Below, one piece after another: positions 47,361-58,721 of a stretch of 64,000 nucleotides of DNA (positions are counted from its first letter, which is position 1; each line of letters starts with the position of its first letter). The stretch comes from Melocanna baccifera (Eukaryota; Streptophyta; Magnoliopsida; Poales; Poaceae). The notes beneath the pieces were generated by a model that was not told the DNA's origin, ran no database searches, and saw only the letters and a program-made list of their open reading frames with translations. The position numbers were made by a program, and so were the translations under genes. Where the stretch lies: the NCBI GenBank assembly GCA_036346265.1, contig CM070686.1, positions 28,451,982-28,515,981 of the forward strand, in the 5' to 3' direction.

Positions 47361-47986
47361 TTTTGGAAGCATTAGCCTGTTAGGTTGTTGTTTCCTGATG
47401 AAACAGCAGGCTTGCATGAGTTAATCTAGGACCAAGCATCAGTTAACCAGAGCAGCAGTGCACAAGCCATTTGTTGGGAGACTTGCATGTTAGTAGGCAC
47501 ATTACACCCGAAAATCAATTATAGGTGGTATGCAATAGCGAGATCCAACATGACCATGAAATTCTACTCTCTAGCTTAGTGCCATCTCAACGGAATGAAA
47601 TGAAATGCTGCCTAATAAAAGTGAAACAAGTAGTAAAACCATTGCCTGACATAAACCTGGTTCATGTATAACATTAGAACATCCCAAATGAGATGTGGCT
47701 ACAACAGCAGCAGTAGGCCGTAATATATTAAGCAATGTTTGACGTTCACATTGCCAGTCTAAAAACAAAATTCTCCATGCAGGAAGGTAAAAAAGCAATA
47801 CAACTCCATTGGTCTAGATGACTCCATTCGCCGGGAAAGGGGCCTTTCAGGGTGTTTTTATCACTTGATACTTATCATCTGACAAAGAGAACATACAACA
47901 AAGAAAGAATTAAAGCATAGACATGTTTAGGCACTGCCTAAAAACATAAAAGAAAAACCATACCAATCATAAAAAATATACCTTAC

Positions 47987-50391
47987 TTAATGTCCTATCG
48001 TCCTCAAAGGGCAATTGCGGCTATCGTGGTACACGATCTCCTTGCATGACCTACACATGCGAGGCGCTCTTGTTTTGTTCTCCACATTCTCAACTTTGTT
48101 CTCATCTATCTTTACCTTCTGTCCTAGCTTTATTCTCTTACACCTACCCTTAGAGTTAACATTGTTTGGTAACTTTACGCTAACTTCCGTAGAGATGGGA
48201 CAACTTGCAAATGTTTCAACCTCTTCAGCTCTACTTACCACATTCTCAGGAATTAGAGCAGTCACTTCTTCCCCAAATATGACAAACCGATCCCTAAGAA
48301 ATTGTAATCTTTCATTTGTTCCTCCAGCACGATGAATTAATTCCTCCATCTTGCTGCGTATTTCTGATGCTAACTTATCTTTAGATGTTTCTATTGCACT
48401 TCTCGGTTTTGCTTGTAACAAATTGCCCTCTCCATCGAAGACGTCGTCCTTAGTTACCGTTTTTGTCCACCTCTTTAGCACAAATAGGCTTGGTAGCTCC
48501 TTAAGCGATGGACTCTGCAACACACGGACGATATGGCGGTAAGGAATTCCAAATGACTCGAAAAACATGCAGGAGCATTTGGCATCTTTTGTTGTCATGT
48601 TGTAGCGTACCTCTCTTACCTTGTTCGAGTCATCGCTAACTATTGAGATTTTGTATTCTCCTATGGTATCCATGTTATCCACATTGCAATGCTCCCGAGC
48701 AGCAAACACTTCTTTCTGAAACTCAATGAAGACAGCGAACGTGAAGACCTTACTTGCATGCTTCTCTATTGCCCAAGTAGTCTGCAATACAGGCATTGTG
48801 TGTAAGGTGGCATTGTCAGCTTCCAACTCATTATGACGTTGTTCTTCCACAGCATTAACAAATCTGATCCAAAATTCTACTAATGTGTTTTTGAATCCAA
48901 TAAACCGATTAAAGAAAGAGTTTGAACTCTCTGATCTCGAAGTGGTTCTAAGGATTCCCGCCAAAAATACATCTCTAAAGTAAGCGGGTACCCATGATGC
49001 ACGGATTCGGTACCGAGATATCAACCACTCATTAGATTGCAAACCAAAATCAGTAATAATGGAAGAAAACTGTTCCTCAAATACCTTTGGAGTTTCTGAG
49101 GCCCATACACATGCGTTAACACGTTGGTATAATAAAGGGTTTTCCCTCAAATGTGGTAGTACCTTCACTAGAAGCTTTTGTAAAATATGCCACATGCATA
49201 GTCTATGCGTGCTATTAGGGAAGACGGTGGAAATTGCAGCCTTCATACCAGTATCTTCATCTGTTATGATGAGTCTAGGTGCAACTCCTCCCATTGCTTT
49301 CAAAAATGTACGAAACAACCATATGTATGTCTCACACTTCTCATTGCTTAATGATGCAGCCCCAAGTAACACACATACCTTATGGTGATTTACGCCAGTG
49401 AATGGTGTGAAGATCATGTTGTATTGGGTGGTGTTATATGTAGAATCAAAAGAGACAAGATCTCCAAAATGGACATAATTCTTCTGACATATACTATCCG
49501 TCCAAAATGCATGTACCAATCTGCCCTTGTCATCAACAACATAATCGAAGTAGAATGAAGGATTTGTAGCATTCTTTCTACAAAGGTTGTCAACAAACAT
49601 CTAAACATCCGATGACTTAATATAGCTTCGCAGCTCTTTATGATAATTCTGTAAATCTCTCCTCGTGCATCCTACATTCTCAAATCCACCCTCACTAATA
49701 TGGAGATATCTATATGCCCCGCTTGTGCCAATGCCTCCTTTATGACATGTGATTAATGCACGTTTGGCCTTCTCATTTACTTTCCTATTAGATCTGATCA
49801 ACTGTTGTTTGCTAGGTGATACTAACTCATGTGTATGAGATTCAACAAATGTTTCAACTCTGAACTTATTGTCGACAGTGCATTTGACAGCTAGCATTGC
49901 CTCGCAGCCACACCTACTTAGCTTCCTAACATATTTCCTTTTCCTTGACTCCACGTTGTGTTTACCTTTCTCAGACCGGAAGCTTTCTTTGGAGGACAGC
50001 CATCGCTGCCATTGCACAACACCATTAATAACCGTATGTTGACCAACACGGACTCCAAACCCGGCAGCATGTGCATATGTCTTGTAGAATTCCTCGACAA
50101 TGTTCAAGTCATCAAATATCATCCCTTCAAAAGGCTTTATAGTTGGGTCAACACAAGGTGTGTGTGAAGAGCCCTGTAATGCAAATAATTATGTGTCAAG
50201 CTTAATAGATAGAGTAAAACACATGTACACAACACGATACTTACTATGAATGGGGTGCTTCCGCTTTTTTCTGGGGTACCAAAATAAATTAATTGTTGAG
50301 GGGGTGAACAAATTTCAGCGATGGAGTGTGCATCGAGGCTTAGTTGTCTTGGCAATGCCAATGCCACGCTCTCATCACCCACCAATTCCAT
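47987..50391 (-). pseudogene. FAR1/FHY3-type MULE transposase with one amber codon
   Basis: Exon 1 is 50391-50245 (starts MELVGDESV). A 71-bp intron (50244-50174, GTAAGT...ACAG) is followed by exon 2, 50173-47987. Total is 777 codons if the internal TAG is counted. A FAR1-type DNA-binding domain covers about residues 70-160 (EEFYKTYAHAAGFGVRVG, CGCEAMLAV, ESHTHELV). The MULE core holds the likely catalytic Asp-292 (FDSTY), Asp-354 (ITDED) and Glu-464 (SRSESSNSFF). The SWIM finger at about 582-596 reads CSC...GIPYRHI, so the third ligand Cys is Tyr. The C-terminus has a CX2CX5HX4C knuckle. The only stop, TAG at 49601-49603 (codon 240), lies between the DNA-binding and catalytic domains and differs from CAG by one transition. 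The frame is otherwise intact. Alternatives such as a domesticated FRS gene are excluded by the terminal repeats and target duplication. Confidence 0.92.
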
Positions 50392-50689
50392 GCATGTTTC
50401 ATATATGATCCTGTCAACAGTTGTCCAAATGACCTAACTTTCAAGCTAGCGAATAACACATATATCACCACAGATAAATACTATACTCTGTACTACTGTT
50501 CCTAAACCACCAAATTAAATTACCACAGATAAAATTCCTAAATAACACATATATCACCACAGAAGCGAATAAGATAGCGGACTCAAGCTTACCTCGGGAG
50601 GCGCTCGGGTTGGCTTCAACAGCACGACAGGAAGATGATGACTGGAAGATGAGCTCGGGAGGCGGCAGCGTCAGGGGAGGCCGAGGAGG

Positions 50690-51110
50690 ATGGGGCAGCG
50701 CTCGACGGAGGGACTCAGGAGGAAGGGGCGGCGCTCAGGGAGGTCGAAAGGGGCGGTGCCGGGGGAGGAAGGGGAGGCGCTGGGGAAGGTTGGAAGGGGC
50801 GGCACCGGGGAAGGAAGGGGAGGTGCCGGAGGTCGGGAGGAAGGACGCGACGCTCGGGGAGGTGGGTGGTGTCGCTCGGGGAGGTGGGTGGCGGCGCGGG
50901 GGAGGAGCGACGCTCGGGTCGGGGGAGGAGCGAGCTCGGTTAGGAATAAAAGAAAATGGGATTCTCGTAGGGGGTTCTGCGAAAGAAGTTTAAGTGGGTT
51001 AGAGGGCATCCCACCTTTTTAGATCTGAATTATACAATACAGATTAGGTGGCTTAGGAGGTGTTTTTGCATGTTTACACTGAAATACCCTTTTGCACTAG
51101 ATATGCTTCC
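50690..51110. repeat. Right terminal inverted repeat of the MULE
   Basis: This is the partner of 46574-46990. Its outer part carries the same GAACCCCCTACGAGAATCCC word (inverted), and its inner part is a GC-rich tract with different unit order. The transposase promoter should lie here, since exon 1 starts 300 bases inside. Confidence 0.85.
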
Positions 51111-51956
51111 ATAATAGACGAATCTAAAAAGATGATCTAGTAATTAGGTAAGGAGAGCTTACTAGGAATCTGGTTGTAAATTGAACAGTAAAAGACACGG
51201 GCTAATGAAAAATTAAATTTAATGAACATACGAAAATTTTGAATAAGTGAAGCTGGACAATTGAGGATTAGTAAAAATCAGAAAATGGACAATGGGCTTA
51301 GCCCCAAGAATTTCCTTTGGCCTTTTCGGCCTGGCCAGGTTAGCCATGGGCCAGCTCCTCCCCTTGCCAATGCTTTGCCATGGTAGGGCCTTCCCTTGCT
51401 AGCTCTACCACGATAGCCCCATCTCTCTGTCATGCCTCCCCCTTGTGACCGTCGGTCGCCAACTTGCTCCCGCACCCATGCTACTGTTGACCGCCTGCGC
51501 TGCCGTAGCTCTGCTCCATCATCACTACAATGCGTCGTCATGTTAGACTCTCCTCTTCTTGACTCGCTGCTCTGCTAGAGGACAATGAGGCATTGCTCGG
51601 ACCATCACGCCATGCTGCTAGAGTCAGCCACAGCACACTCCTACGTCGCCATGATCCGACGCCACATTCTCCCCCGTCAGCATCTACTCACCTGTTCCGC
51701 CATGCTATGGCTCCTGCGTCACCACGCGTGTCACCACTGACTACCCTGGCAGTTCTTTCCTGGCCATCCCTTCTTCTGTGCCATCTAGATTACCACCCAT
51801 GCCCCACCTTCAGTGTGATAGACACCGCCACACCCTGCAGTGCGTTGCCATCGTGACAACAAGATTGAATCACCGAGCCCTGTAACCATACCGATGCCAC
51901 GCCGTCCACCATGACCCGTCCAACCACCCCTCACATCACCAGCCCTTCTCGCTAGC

Positions 51957-51963
51957 TATAAAA
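51957..51963 (+). promoter_or_regulatory. Putative TATA box of LTR C3
   Basis: TATAAAA in the context AGCTATAAAACCCTGC lies at the place equivalent to the C1 TATA box. Confidence 0.5.
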
Positions 51964-52535
51964 CCCTGCTCAAGCTTCCATCCTAATCGCACCACAACTC
52001 TCTCCCCTCCCACTGTGAAGAATTGCCTCGTAGCCGCTCGCAAAAGCGCCATCGGCACTGTCTTCCCTAACTCCGACCATCATGTACCCACCAATTGGAG
52101 CTACGTCAAGCTAATTCCATCGAGTTGGAGCATCCTCAGAGTAAGGCAACACCATCCCCACCCTCGGTGAAACTCATCGATACCTATACCTCGCTGCCAC
52201 CATGCGCCTCCTCCGCTCATAGCCGTCTTACACCGCCAGACCCAAACTGCATAGACCACCAAGGCAGCCTTCTATTCGCCTCTAGATGCTCCTAGACCAA
52301 GAAATTACTTTGAATCACCTTGGATCACCGTAACTACCCCTCCCCTATTCCACCACTGCCTATAGTTGCTGCCGACTACCGCCACCACCAAATTGGTCAT
52401 CGAGACTACGCCTGAACGTGCGTTCATGCATCAGCATCCTATTTTTAAAATGCTCACATTCAGCCACCGCTTCTACCGCCGACAGTGAGCCCCTTCATTG
52501 CTAGCAAAAATGGGGTAGGTCTCTATGTTAACAAA

Positions 52536-52825
52536 GGTGGCCGTTCGGACAATCCGAATGTTCTCCTTCGGATGATTAGATAGTCCGAACGACCCCTGAG
52601 TTGATCGAACGGCTCACACGTTCCATCCATTTAGACAGTCCAAACGTTCCCACAGATGATCGGATGGTCCGAATGACCCCTTAGCCGATCGGACAACTCG
52701 CATGTTTTAGCCGTTTGGACAGTCCGAATGTTCCCATAGAAATCAGACGATCTGAGCGACCCCTCAGCTGATTGAACGATCCAAATGTCTCGAGACAATC
52801 GGAACGGTCTGAACGTAACCACCAT
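52536..52825. repeat. Degenerate 85-100 bp tandem repeat with GGACAGTCCGAA words
   Basis: Three diverged units start near 52536, 52633 and 52717. Each has GACAGTCCGAA-like sequence, a TTCCC(A/T)...GAT stretch, then GAACGACCCCT(C/T)AG. The tract lies in the transcribed-side half of LTR C3 and is not present at the matching place in C1. Confidence 0.65.
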
Positions 52826-53060
52826 AGGCCCCACCTGTCATTAAGAGATCTCTCTCTCACTTTTAAATTTTTGGATTAATTCAAATAGAGAACTTCAAAT
52901 AGGTATAATTTATTCATCTTAGTTTCAAATTTGATGAAATAAAATTTTAAATTCATCTAAATTCAAGATCTATCTAATGGAACCAAAACCAAGAATTTTG
53001 GAGCTCATTTGAATTTTTGTATGTGGATTTATTTGGTTCACTACTTTTTTTATCAAAATT

Positions 53061-53934
53061 ATTGATGCAAGTATCAAGCCTTTTTAGAAAACCAAGAAAT
53101 TAGTAGGATCATCTCTCTTCAAACTAGTCATTATCTCTCATCTATGTACAAATTTTTAGTAACGAGCTATTGAAGTGGTTGCATCTAAAATCTCATCTAA
53201 CTATTCTCCTTTTCTAATACTAAGCTATAGTATCGGAAATGCCCTTAGCTAACACAGTGAACCTGAGCACATTTCGTTGCTCTACTTGGGCCTATCTTTT
53301 CTTTTAAGTTATTTATTCAGAGTTTTTGAGTTTTTCGTAATTTTCAAAAATAAATATTTATTTTTCAAAATAGGCCCAAGAACTATTTGAAGGCAGAAAG
53401 GATCATGAGATTTGATTGAGTTTGGATTTGGATCAAAACACCGAAATAAACTGAAAAACAGTTTATTTCGGTGTTTTGACCCAAATCCAAATCCAAACTC
53501 AATCAAATCTCATGATCCTTTCTCCATCCAAATCGTTCTTGAACCAAAGCACATTTCGTTTCTCTACTTGGGCCTATGTTTTCTCCCTGGCCCATCTCTC
53601 TCTCTCTCTCTCTGCTCTCTCTCCCTCCTCTGCTTTCTCTAACGTAGGCATTACACTGCACACACTGGCGTAAACCTTGGGGCATATGCATGGACATGGT
53701 AGGATTTCTTGGATCTTTATTCGACAGACACACACTGAACACCCACCAGAAAGGCATCAAGCCTTTGTTTTTTCTTCAATGTCTAATTCCCAAAGTCCTC
53801 AGCTTACACAGCTCCTCTCCTCTCCCCCTATCATTTACACAGCTCGCCACCATCACGAACTTGCACCAGAATGCAATTGCAACACGGGGAACAGAAGCCA
53901 AGGGCACGAGAAACATTGTTCAGCCTTGCTTGGT
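53061..53934. other. 3' flank of the receptor kinase gene
   Basis: No coding exon was found. It holds a direct-repeat pair (53266-53295 and 53548-53577, AGCACATTTCGTT.CTCTACTTGGGCCTAT), a 125-bp foldback between them, and a CT-rich run at 53597-53640. The 3' untranslated region of the kinase must start in its right part. No polyadenylation signal could be fixed with confidence. Confidence 0.5.
53395..53523. repeat. Near-perfect foldback (about 60-bp arms, 5-bp loop)
   Basis: The left arm 53395-53453 and right arm 53459-53523 pair perfectly except for six extra bases (within CCCAAATC) in the right arm. The loop is AAAAA. The core words are AGAAAGGATCATGAG and CACCGAAATAAACTG. It lies about 410 bases downstream of the kinase stop codon. 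Two ORFs on opposite strands read similar peptides simply because the DNA is palindromic. Confidence 0.93.
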
Positions 53935-56900
53935 TCAATCGAAGGGTGGTTTGGCCTTGGATGAGGAGTAGAAGCTGCTGCTGCTGTTGCTGTTGCTTGG
54001 CCCTGGCCGGCACGGTGGCGTGCTCGACGTCGACGTTGTCGCCTTCGCCGCAGGTATCGTCGCAGGTGAGCCGCCTTTCAGGAGGACGTCGACGTTCGCG
54101 TACTCCTCGCGCTCGAGCCGGATCTCCTTGAGCATCGCCGCGACGTCCTTCATCGTCGGACGCTCGTCGGGCGTTGGGCTGACGCAGAGCAGAGCGACGC
54201 CCATGACCTGCAGCATCTCCTCGACCTCCGAGTCGGACCTCCCTTGGAGGGCCGGGTCGAGCACATGGACGCCGCCCTTGCGCCGCCGCACCCAGTCCAC
54301 GACGTGAAGGCCATCAGGGATCGTAGGGTCGATCGGCTGCTTGCCGGTCAACACCTCCAGCACCACCACTCCGTAGCTGTAGACATCGCTCTTCTCGGTG
54401 ATCTTCATCATGTAACCGTATTCTGCAGGTGTAAACAATTGCTCATCAACTTTCAGTGTTCAGGCTGGTTCTTGAGAAATCAGCAAATGTCACAGTTTAA
54501 CCAAACCATATATATATGTTACAAATAATACATAGAAAAATAGAGACAAAATACACGGATTTTTACGTAGATAACCCTTGCGAAAAAAATCCACAAACAC
54601 TCGAAGGCAAATCACTATAATAAGAAGATATTATAATAGAGAGCTTCTCTTGGAGTTTAATACCTATGGACTACTGATGTGCATATATAGTGTGGGAGGA
54701 ATAGAGTTCCACGTGCAGAGAAAACTGAATCAGAGTCTTACACGAATACGGTTATGAATTCGAATCACTTGTCAACAATATACCTAAAGCTTTCAGATTG
54801 TTAATTGCAACAGTTTCATCTTAGTATTAGCTGATTTCATCTCCTGTACTACATTTCAGCATCTGTGCAAATATGATGTATGCAGTTTGGAATTGTATAA
54901 CATGTAGGCATTGCTGGCAAGTTGACGACATACCAGGGGCAATGTAGCCGTAAGAACCGGCAACGGTATTGGACGACCGTCCGAAGTCGCCGTCCTCGAC
55001 AAGTTTTGCGAGGCCGAAGTCGGCGATGTAGGCCTCGAAGTCGAGGCCGATGAGGATGTTGTTCGCCTTGATGTCGCGGTGGACGATCGGCGGCACGCAG
55101 TCGTGGTGTAGGTACGCGAGCCCCTGCGCCGCGCCGAGCACGATGCGGTACCGGACGTCCCACTCCAGCTGCGCGCCGCCGCCGCGCTCGTGGAGCACCG
55201 CTCCGAGGCTGCCGTTCGCCATGTAGTCGTACATGAGCAGCCGGGTGGTCTTGTTCCAGCAGCAGCCGAGGAACCGCACGATGTTCTTGTGCCGGATGCA
55301 GCCCAGCGTGCGCACCTCCGCCGAGAACGAGTCGCGGACGCGGCCGCTGTTGCCGTCGTCCTTGCACGCCACCGCCGTCGCCGTGGCTTCTGCTCTGGTG
55401 TTCGGCCACAGCTTCTTCACGGCAATGACTTCGCCGGTGTCGATGCTGACGCGGTACACCACGCCGGAGCAGCCCTTGCCGATGATGTTGGCGTCGACGA
55501 GGTTCCTCACCACCTGCTCGACCGAGAAGCTCAGCTTCTGGAACGGCGTGAACTGCCACGGACACGACAGCTCCCCGCCGGCCTCGGAGTCGCTTCTGCC
55601 GCCGCCGCCTTTCCCGCCTATGCCCATCCGCCGCGCCCTCAATATGCCTATCATTCCGAGGACCATCCCCACCGTCGCGGTCACCAACAGTGCGATGGCG
55701 AGCTTGAGGCGGTGCGTGCGCTGCACCTCCTCGTCGGCGTTCATCACCAGCTGCCCGTTGGCGTCGATGCTGACGAAGCAAACGTCCCCGCCTTTGGTGC
55801 AGAGCCCCGCGTTGCCGGCGAGGCAGGACGTCGAGAGCTGCCGGAAGAATTTCTTGTCCGGGAGGTAGCCGGTGAAGTTATTGTTCGACACGTTGAGCGT
55901 GACAAGGTTGTCAAGCCCGGCGAGTGGCCCAAGGCCGCCGCTGAGCTCGTTGTACGAGAGGTCGAGCACCGAGAGCTTGCTCAGCGCCGATATCTTCGCC
56001 GGTATCGGCCCCGTGAGGCCGTTGCGGCTCAAGTTGAGAGCAATGTCGAGGCCATCAATGCCGCAGAGCTCGTCGGGGATGCGGCCGGAGAGATTGTTGT
56101 CGCTCAGGTCGAGGAGCTCGAGGTTGCGGCACTGCCCGAGCGCCGCCGGTATCGGCCCGGATAACGAGTTGCCGCTGAGCACCAGACGACTCAGCGCCTC
56201 CAGCATCCCGAACGCGTCGGGCACGGCGCTGGTGAGCTGGTTGTGCGAGACGTCGAGCTCCTGCAGGCCGGGCAGCCCGGCGAGCGACTCGGGCAACGCC
56301 CCGCTCAGCGTGTTGTTGCTGAGGTCGAGCATCTGCAGCTGCGAGCAGTTGCCGAGCTCGGCGGGCACCGGACCGGCGAGCCGGTTGCTGCCGAGGTCGA
56401 GAAAGTTGATGCTCTTCATCCCGGCCACCGCGGCGGGTATCGACCCGGCGATGCGGTTGCCGCCAAGCCTCAGCCGCACGAGGCTCGCCGCCTTGCCTAT
56501 CTCCGGCGGCAACGGGCCGGACAGGTCGTTGGACAGGAGCAGCAGCTTGGTGAGGTTGCGCAGCAAGAAGAGTCCCGGCGGTATGACGCCGGTGAGGTGG
56601 TTGTGCGAGATGTCGAGCGCCTGGAGGTTGGCGAGGGACGCGAGCGCCGCCGGGATGGCTCCCTCGAGCTGGTTCTGCCACGCGAACAGCACCTGCAGCC
56701 CGGCTAGCCGGCCAAGCTCCGGCGGGATCAGGCCGGAGATATCGTTGGTGTCGAGCTGCAGCTGCACAAGCGACGTCGCGTTGGCCAGCGCCGGCGGGAT
56801 GGTGCCGGTGATGTTGTTGTCGCTGAGCATCAGGTCCTGCAGGGCCGGCAGCCGCCCGAGTGACGCCGGTATCGCGCCGGAGATGGCGTTGATGGAGAGG

Positions 56901-57859
56901 TCAAGCGACACCAGCGACGTGAGGTTGCCGAACGACTCCGGGATCGGGCCAGTGAGCGAGTTCTGCCACAGCAGCAGCTTCTGCAGCTGCGGCAGCGCGC
57001 CGAGAGACGGCGGCAGCGGGCCGGAGAGCGAGTTCTCGTAGAGGTAGATGTTGGTGAGGTTGCCGCAGTTGCCGAGCTCCGGCGGGATGGAGCCGGAGAG
57101 CATGGTCGTGTATATGGATAGCGTCTGCAAGCTCTGGAGCTGGCCGAGCGACGCCGGGAGCGGGCCAGAGATCTTGGTGTCGGCGAGGCCGAGCACGGCG
57201 AGGCTGGAAAGCTTGGAGAAAGAATCCGGTATCAGGCCAGACAGGTCGCGGTTGCCGCCGGCGCGCAACGACTCGAGCAGCCGCAGCTCGCCGAGGGACC
57301 CCGGGAGCTCACCGGAGAGGCGGTTGTCGAACAGCAGAAGGTTCTTCAGCGACGGCGCGAGGTTGCCAAGCGACGCCGGGATGGGGCCGGAGAGCTGGTT
57401 GGAGTTGAGTATAAGATCAGATAATGCCGTCGCGTTGCCGAGCGACGGCGGGATGGAGCCAGAGAGCGAGTTCCCGCTGAGGTCGAGCAAGGCGAGGCTG
57501 CGGCACTGCGACAGGTCGTCGGGCACGCCGCCTGTCAGGTTGGCGTCGGAGATGACGAAGCTGGTGAGCCCCGGCAGCGCGGCGCAGAGGCCGGTCGGGA
57601 GCGGCACGGCGAGTTGGACGGACCGGAACGTGAGGGACGTGACCCTCGCGCCGGCGGCGTCGCAGCCGACGTGCGACCACTTGCACGGCGACGGCGACGC
57701 CGGCGACCAGTCTGGCGCCCGCGAGGCCGTGGTGTTGAGCCATGACGTCAAGAAGGCGACCTCAGAGTTTGGAGAAGAGGAGCAGGAGGTGAGGACGAAG
57801 AGGAGGTTGAGTGAGAGGAGGAGGAGGAGGTGCATGGGGCTTGGCAATGGCAGCAACAT
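53935..57859 (-). CDS. RGI-like: LRR receptor-like kinase, RGF/GLV peptide receptor group (RGI/RGFR, subfamily XI)
   Basis: Two exons, 57859-54934 and 54422-53935, flank a 511-bp intron (GTATG...CTGCAG). Together they give 1137 residues. The intron splits the Glu codon of the kinase APE motif (residue 976), a phase-1 junction that restores APEYGYMMK. A signal peptide covers about 1-26. An LRR N-cap follows (PCKWSHVGC) and about 23 extracellular LRRs of the LxxLxLSxNxLSGxIP type run to about 670. The transmembrane helix is about 719-740. The kinase has GKGCSG (794-799), Lys-815 in VIAVKK, HRD (927-929) and DFG (947-949), so it is an active RD-type kinase by motif. RAGG at 199-202 fits the RxGG motif reported for RGF receptors, which contacts the sulfated peptide. 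Known relatives act at the plasma membrane in root meristem maintenance with SERK co-receptors. The frame is open 70 codons further upstream, but the Met at 57859 is chosen because the signal peptide starts there. The C-terminal tail is Ser/Pro-rich. Confidence 0.95.
54423..54933 (-). other. Intron of the receptor kinase gene
   Basis: The donor GTATG follows the codon for Pro-975 plus one base, and the acceptor CTGCAG precedes AATACGG. Subfamily XI kinases typically have a single intron at this place in the activation segment. Confidence 0.95.
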
Positions 57860-58260
57860 CAAAAACTGTGCTGTGGTTTGGGCAGTGCACAATACACTAA
57901 GCTTGGAGCGTGGTGATGATCTCCATGGAAATGGAACGGAGGAGCAACTCTCTCTCTCTCTGCCTCTTCTCTCTCTCCTCCTCAAAACCCTCAAAAGGTG
58001 CTTGCTTGTGTCTTGTTGCTTGCCTCCTTGCTTGCAGGAGATGGAACCATGAATGGGTTCTTGCTTCAATGCATTGGGCTGCTCCGAGCTTTGTTGCTCT
58101 GTCTCTCTCTTCTTGGTGTGGTGTAGTAATGTATTTGATAAGTGTAGTGAGAGAGTGTGTGCATTGGACGGAGCGAAGGACGGAAAAGAAATTGGGTGTA
58201 CTGCATAGTCATATGTTTTCTTTCAAATAATGATTTATTTTTTATTATTAAATATAGTTT
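57860..58260 (-). promoter_or_regulatory. 5' leader and proximal promoter region of the receptor kinase
   Basis: On the minus strand the leader carries GA-rich runs (57947-57990 and about 58099-58112), common in plant leader and core promoter regions. An in-frame upstream ATG at 58069 would add 70 residues with no signal-peptide character. An AT-rich stretch at 58220-58260 is the nearest candidate TATA region, but no start site can be assigned. Confidence 0.5.
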
Positions 58261-58721
58261 AGATGATAATTTAGAAGAAAATATTTGAGTAATATTTATC
58301 AACTCCTAAGAAGCTAATAGCTAGCTTGGTGCTACCTTCTTGCCTTGAGTAGTATTTTTAATTGCAGTGCTACACCTACACTCGAGGCAAATGGTGTTGT
58401 TTCTGTCACATGACACTTGGGCTAGGCAGAGCTCCTGGCACCAATCTTGATGCATCAAGCTGTGTATTTGTGTGGTTGAGATGTTGCTGTGGGTTTTGTT
58501 AGTGAGGCGTAGCTGGTGAGCGAAGCATACTCTTGGTCTCTGTGAGTTCAGTGGGTGCTTCTCCTGGCTTTCCAAAGCAGCCAAAGCAGCTTGTTGAGAA
58601 GGCAGTCGTGCAGACCTGCTCAATCGGACCACCGAGCACCGCACCACATAGCCTCGAATAGGGCACAGTTTAATTAGGTCTGATATAACTGGTCCGAATA
58701 AATTATTATATTATACATGTC

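Larger units (their letters stand above)
46574..51110 (-). mobile_element. Mutator-like element (MULE) with FAR1-type transposase
   Basis: The 9-bp target duplication ATAATAGAC is perfect (46565-46573 and 51111-51119), the hallmark of Mutator insertion. Terminal inverted repeats of about 400 bp start GGGAGCATATCTAG on the left and GGAAGCATATCTAG on the right. They match closely over at least the first 220 bases and then as a GC-rich repeat tract. The element is 4537 bp and contains one two-exon transposase gene on the minus strand. It is inserted in a degraded C-family LTR. Confidence 0.96.
46381..53060 (+). mobile_element. LTR C3, degraded C-family LTR carrying the MULE
   Basis: It starts TGTGACATTCTAAAATTTGG and shares the GGTTAAGGTTCCAAT-type word with C1. 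Across the MULE it continues with a GC-rich block, a TATA box at 51957 and the AT-rich tail CAAATTTGATGAAATAAAAT...ATGGAACCAAAACC that matches C1 near 14500-14570. The part with the palindrome and the LTR end is missing. The right limit is approximate. Confidence 0.6.

Noticed and set aside
55190..58052. Long plus-strand ORFs of 324, 389 and 334 codons
   Set aside because: They are antisense to the LRR and kinase coding sequence. The minus frame has clear domains, and high GC with repeated LRR codons keeps the other frames open.
57860..58069. Upstream in-frame ATG at 58069 as the kinase start
   Set aside because: The extra 70 residues are Arg- and Ser-rich with no signal peptide, whereas the Met at 57859 starts a typical signal peptide.
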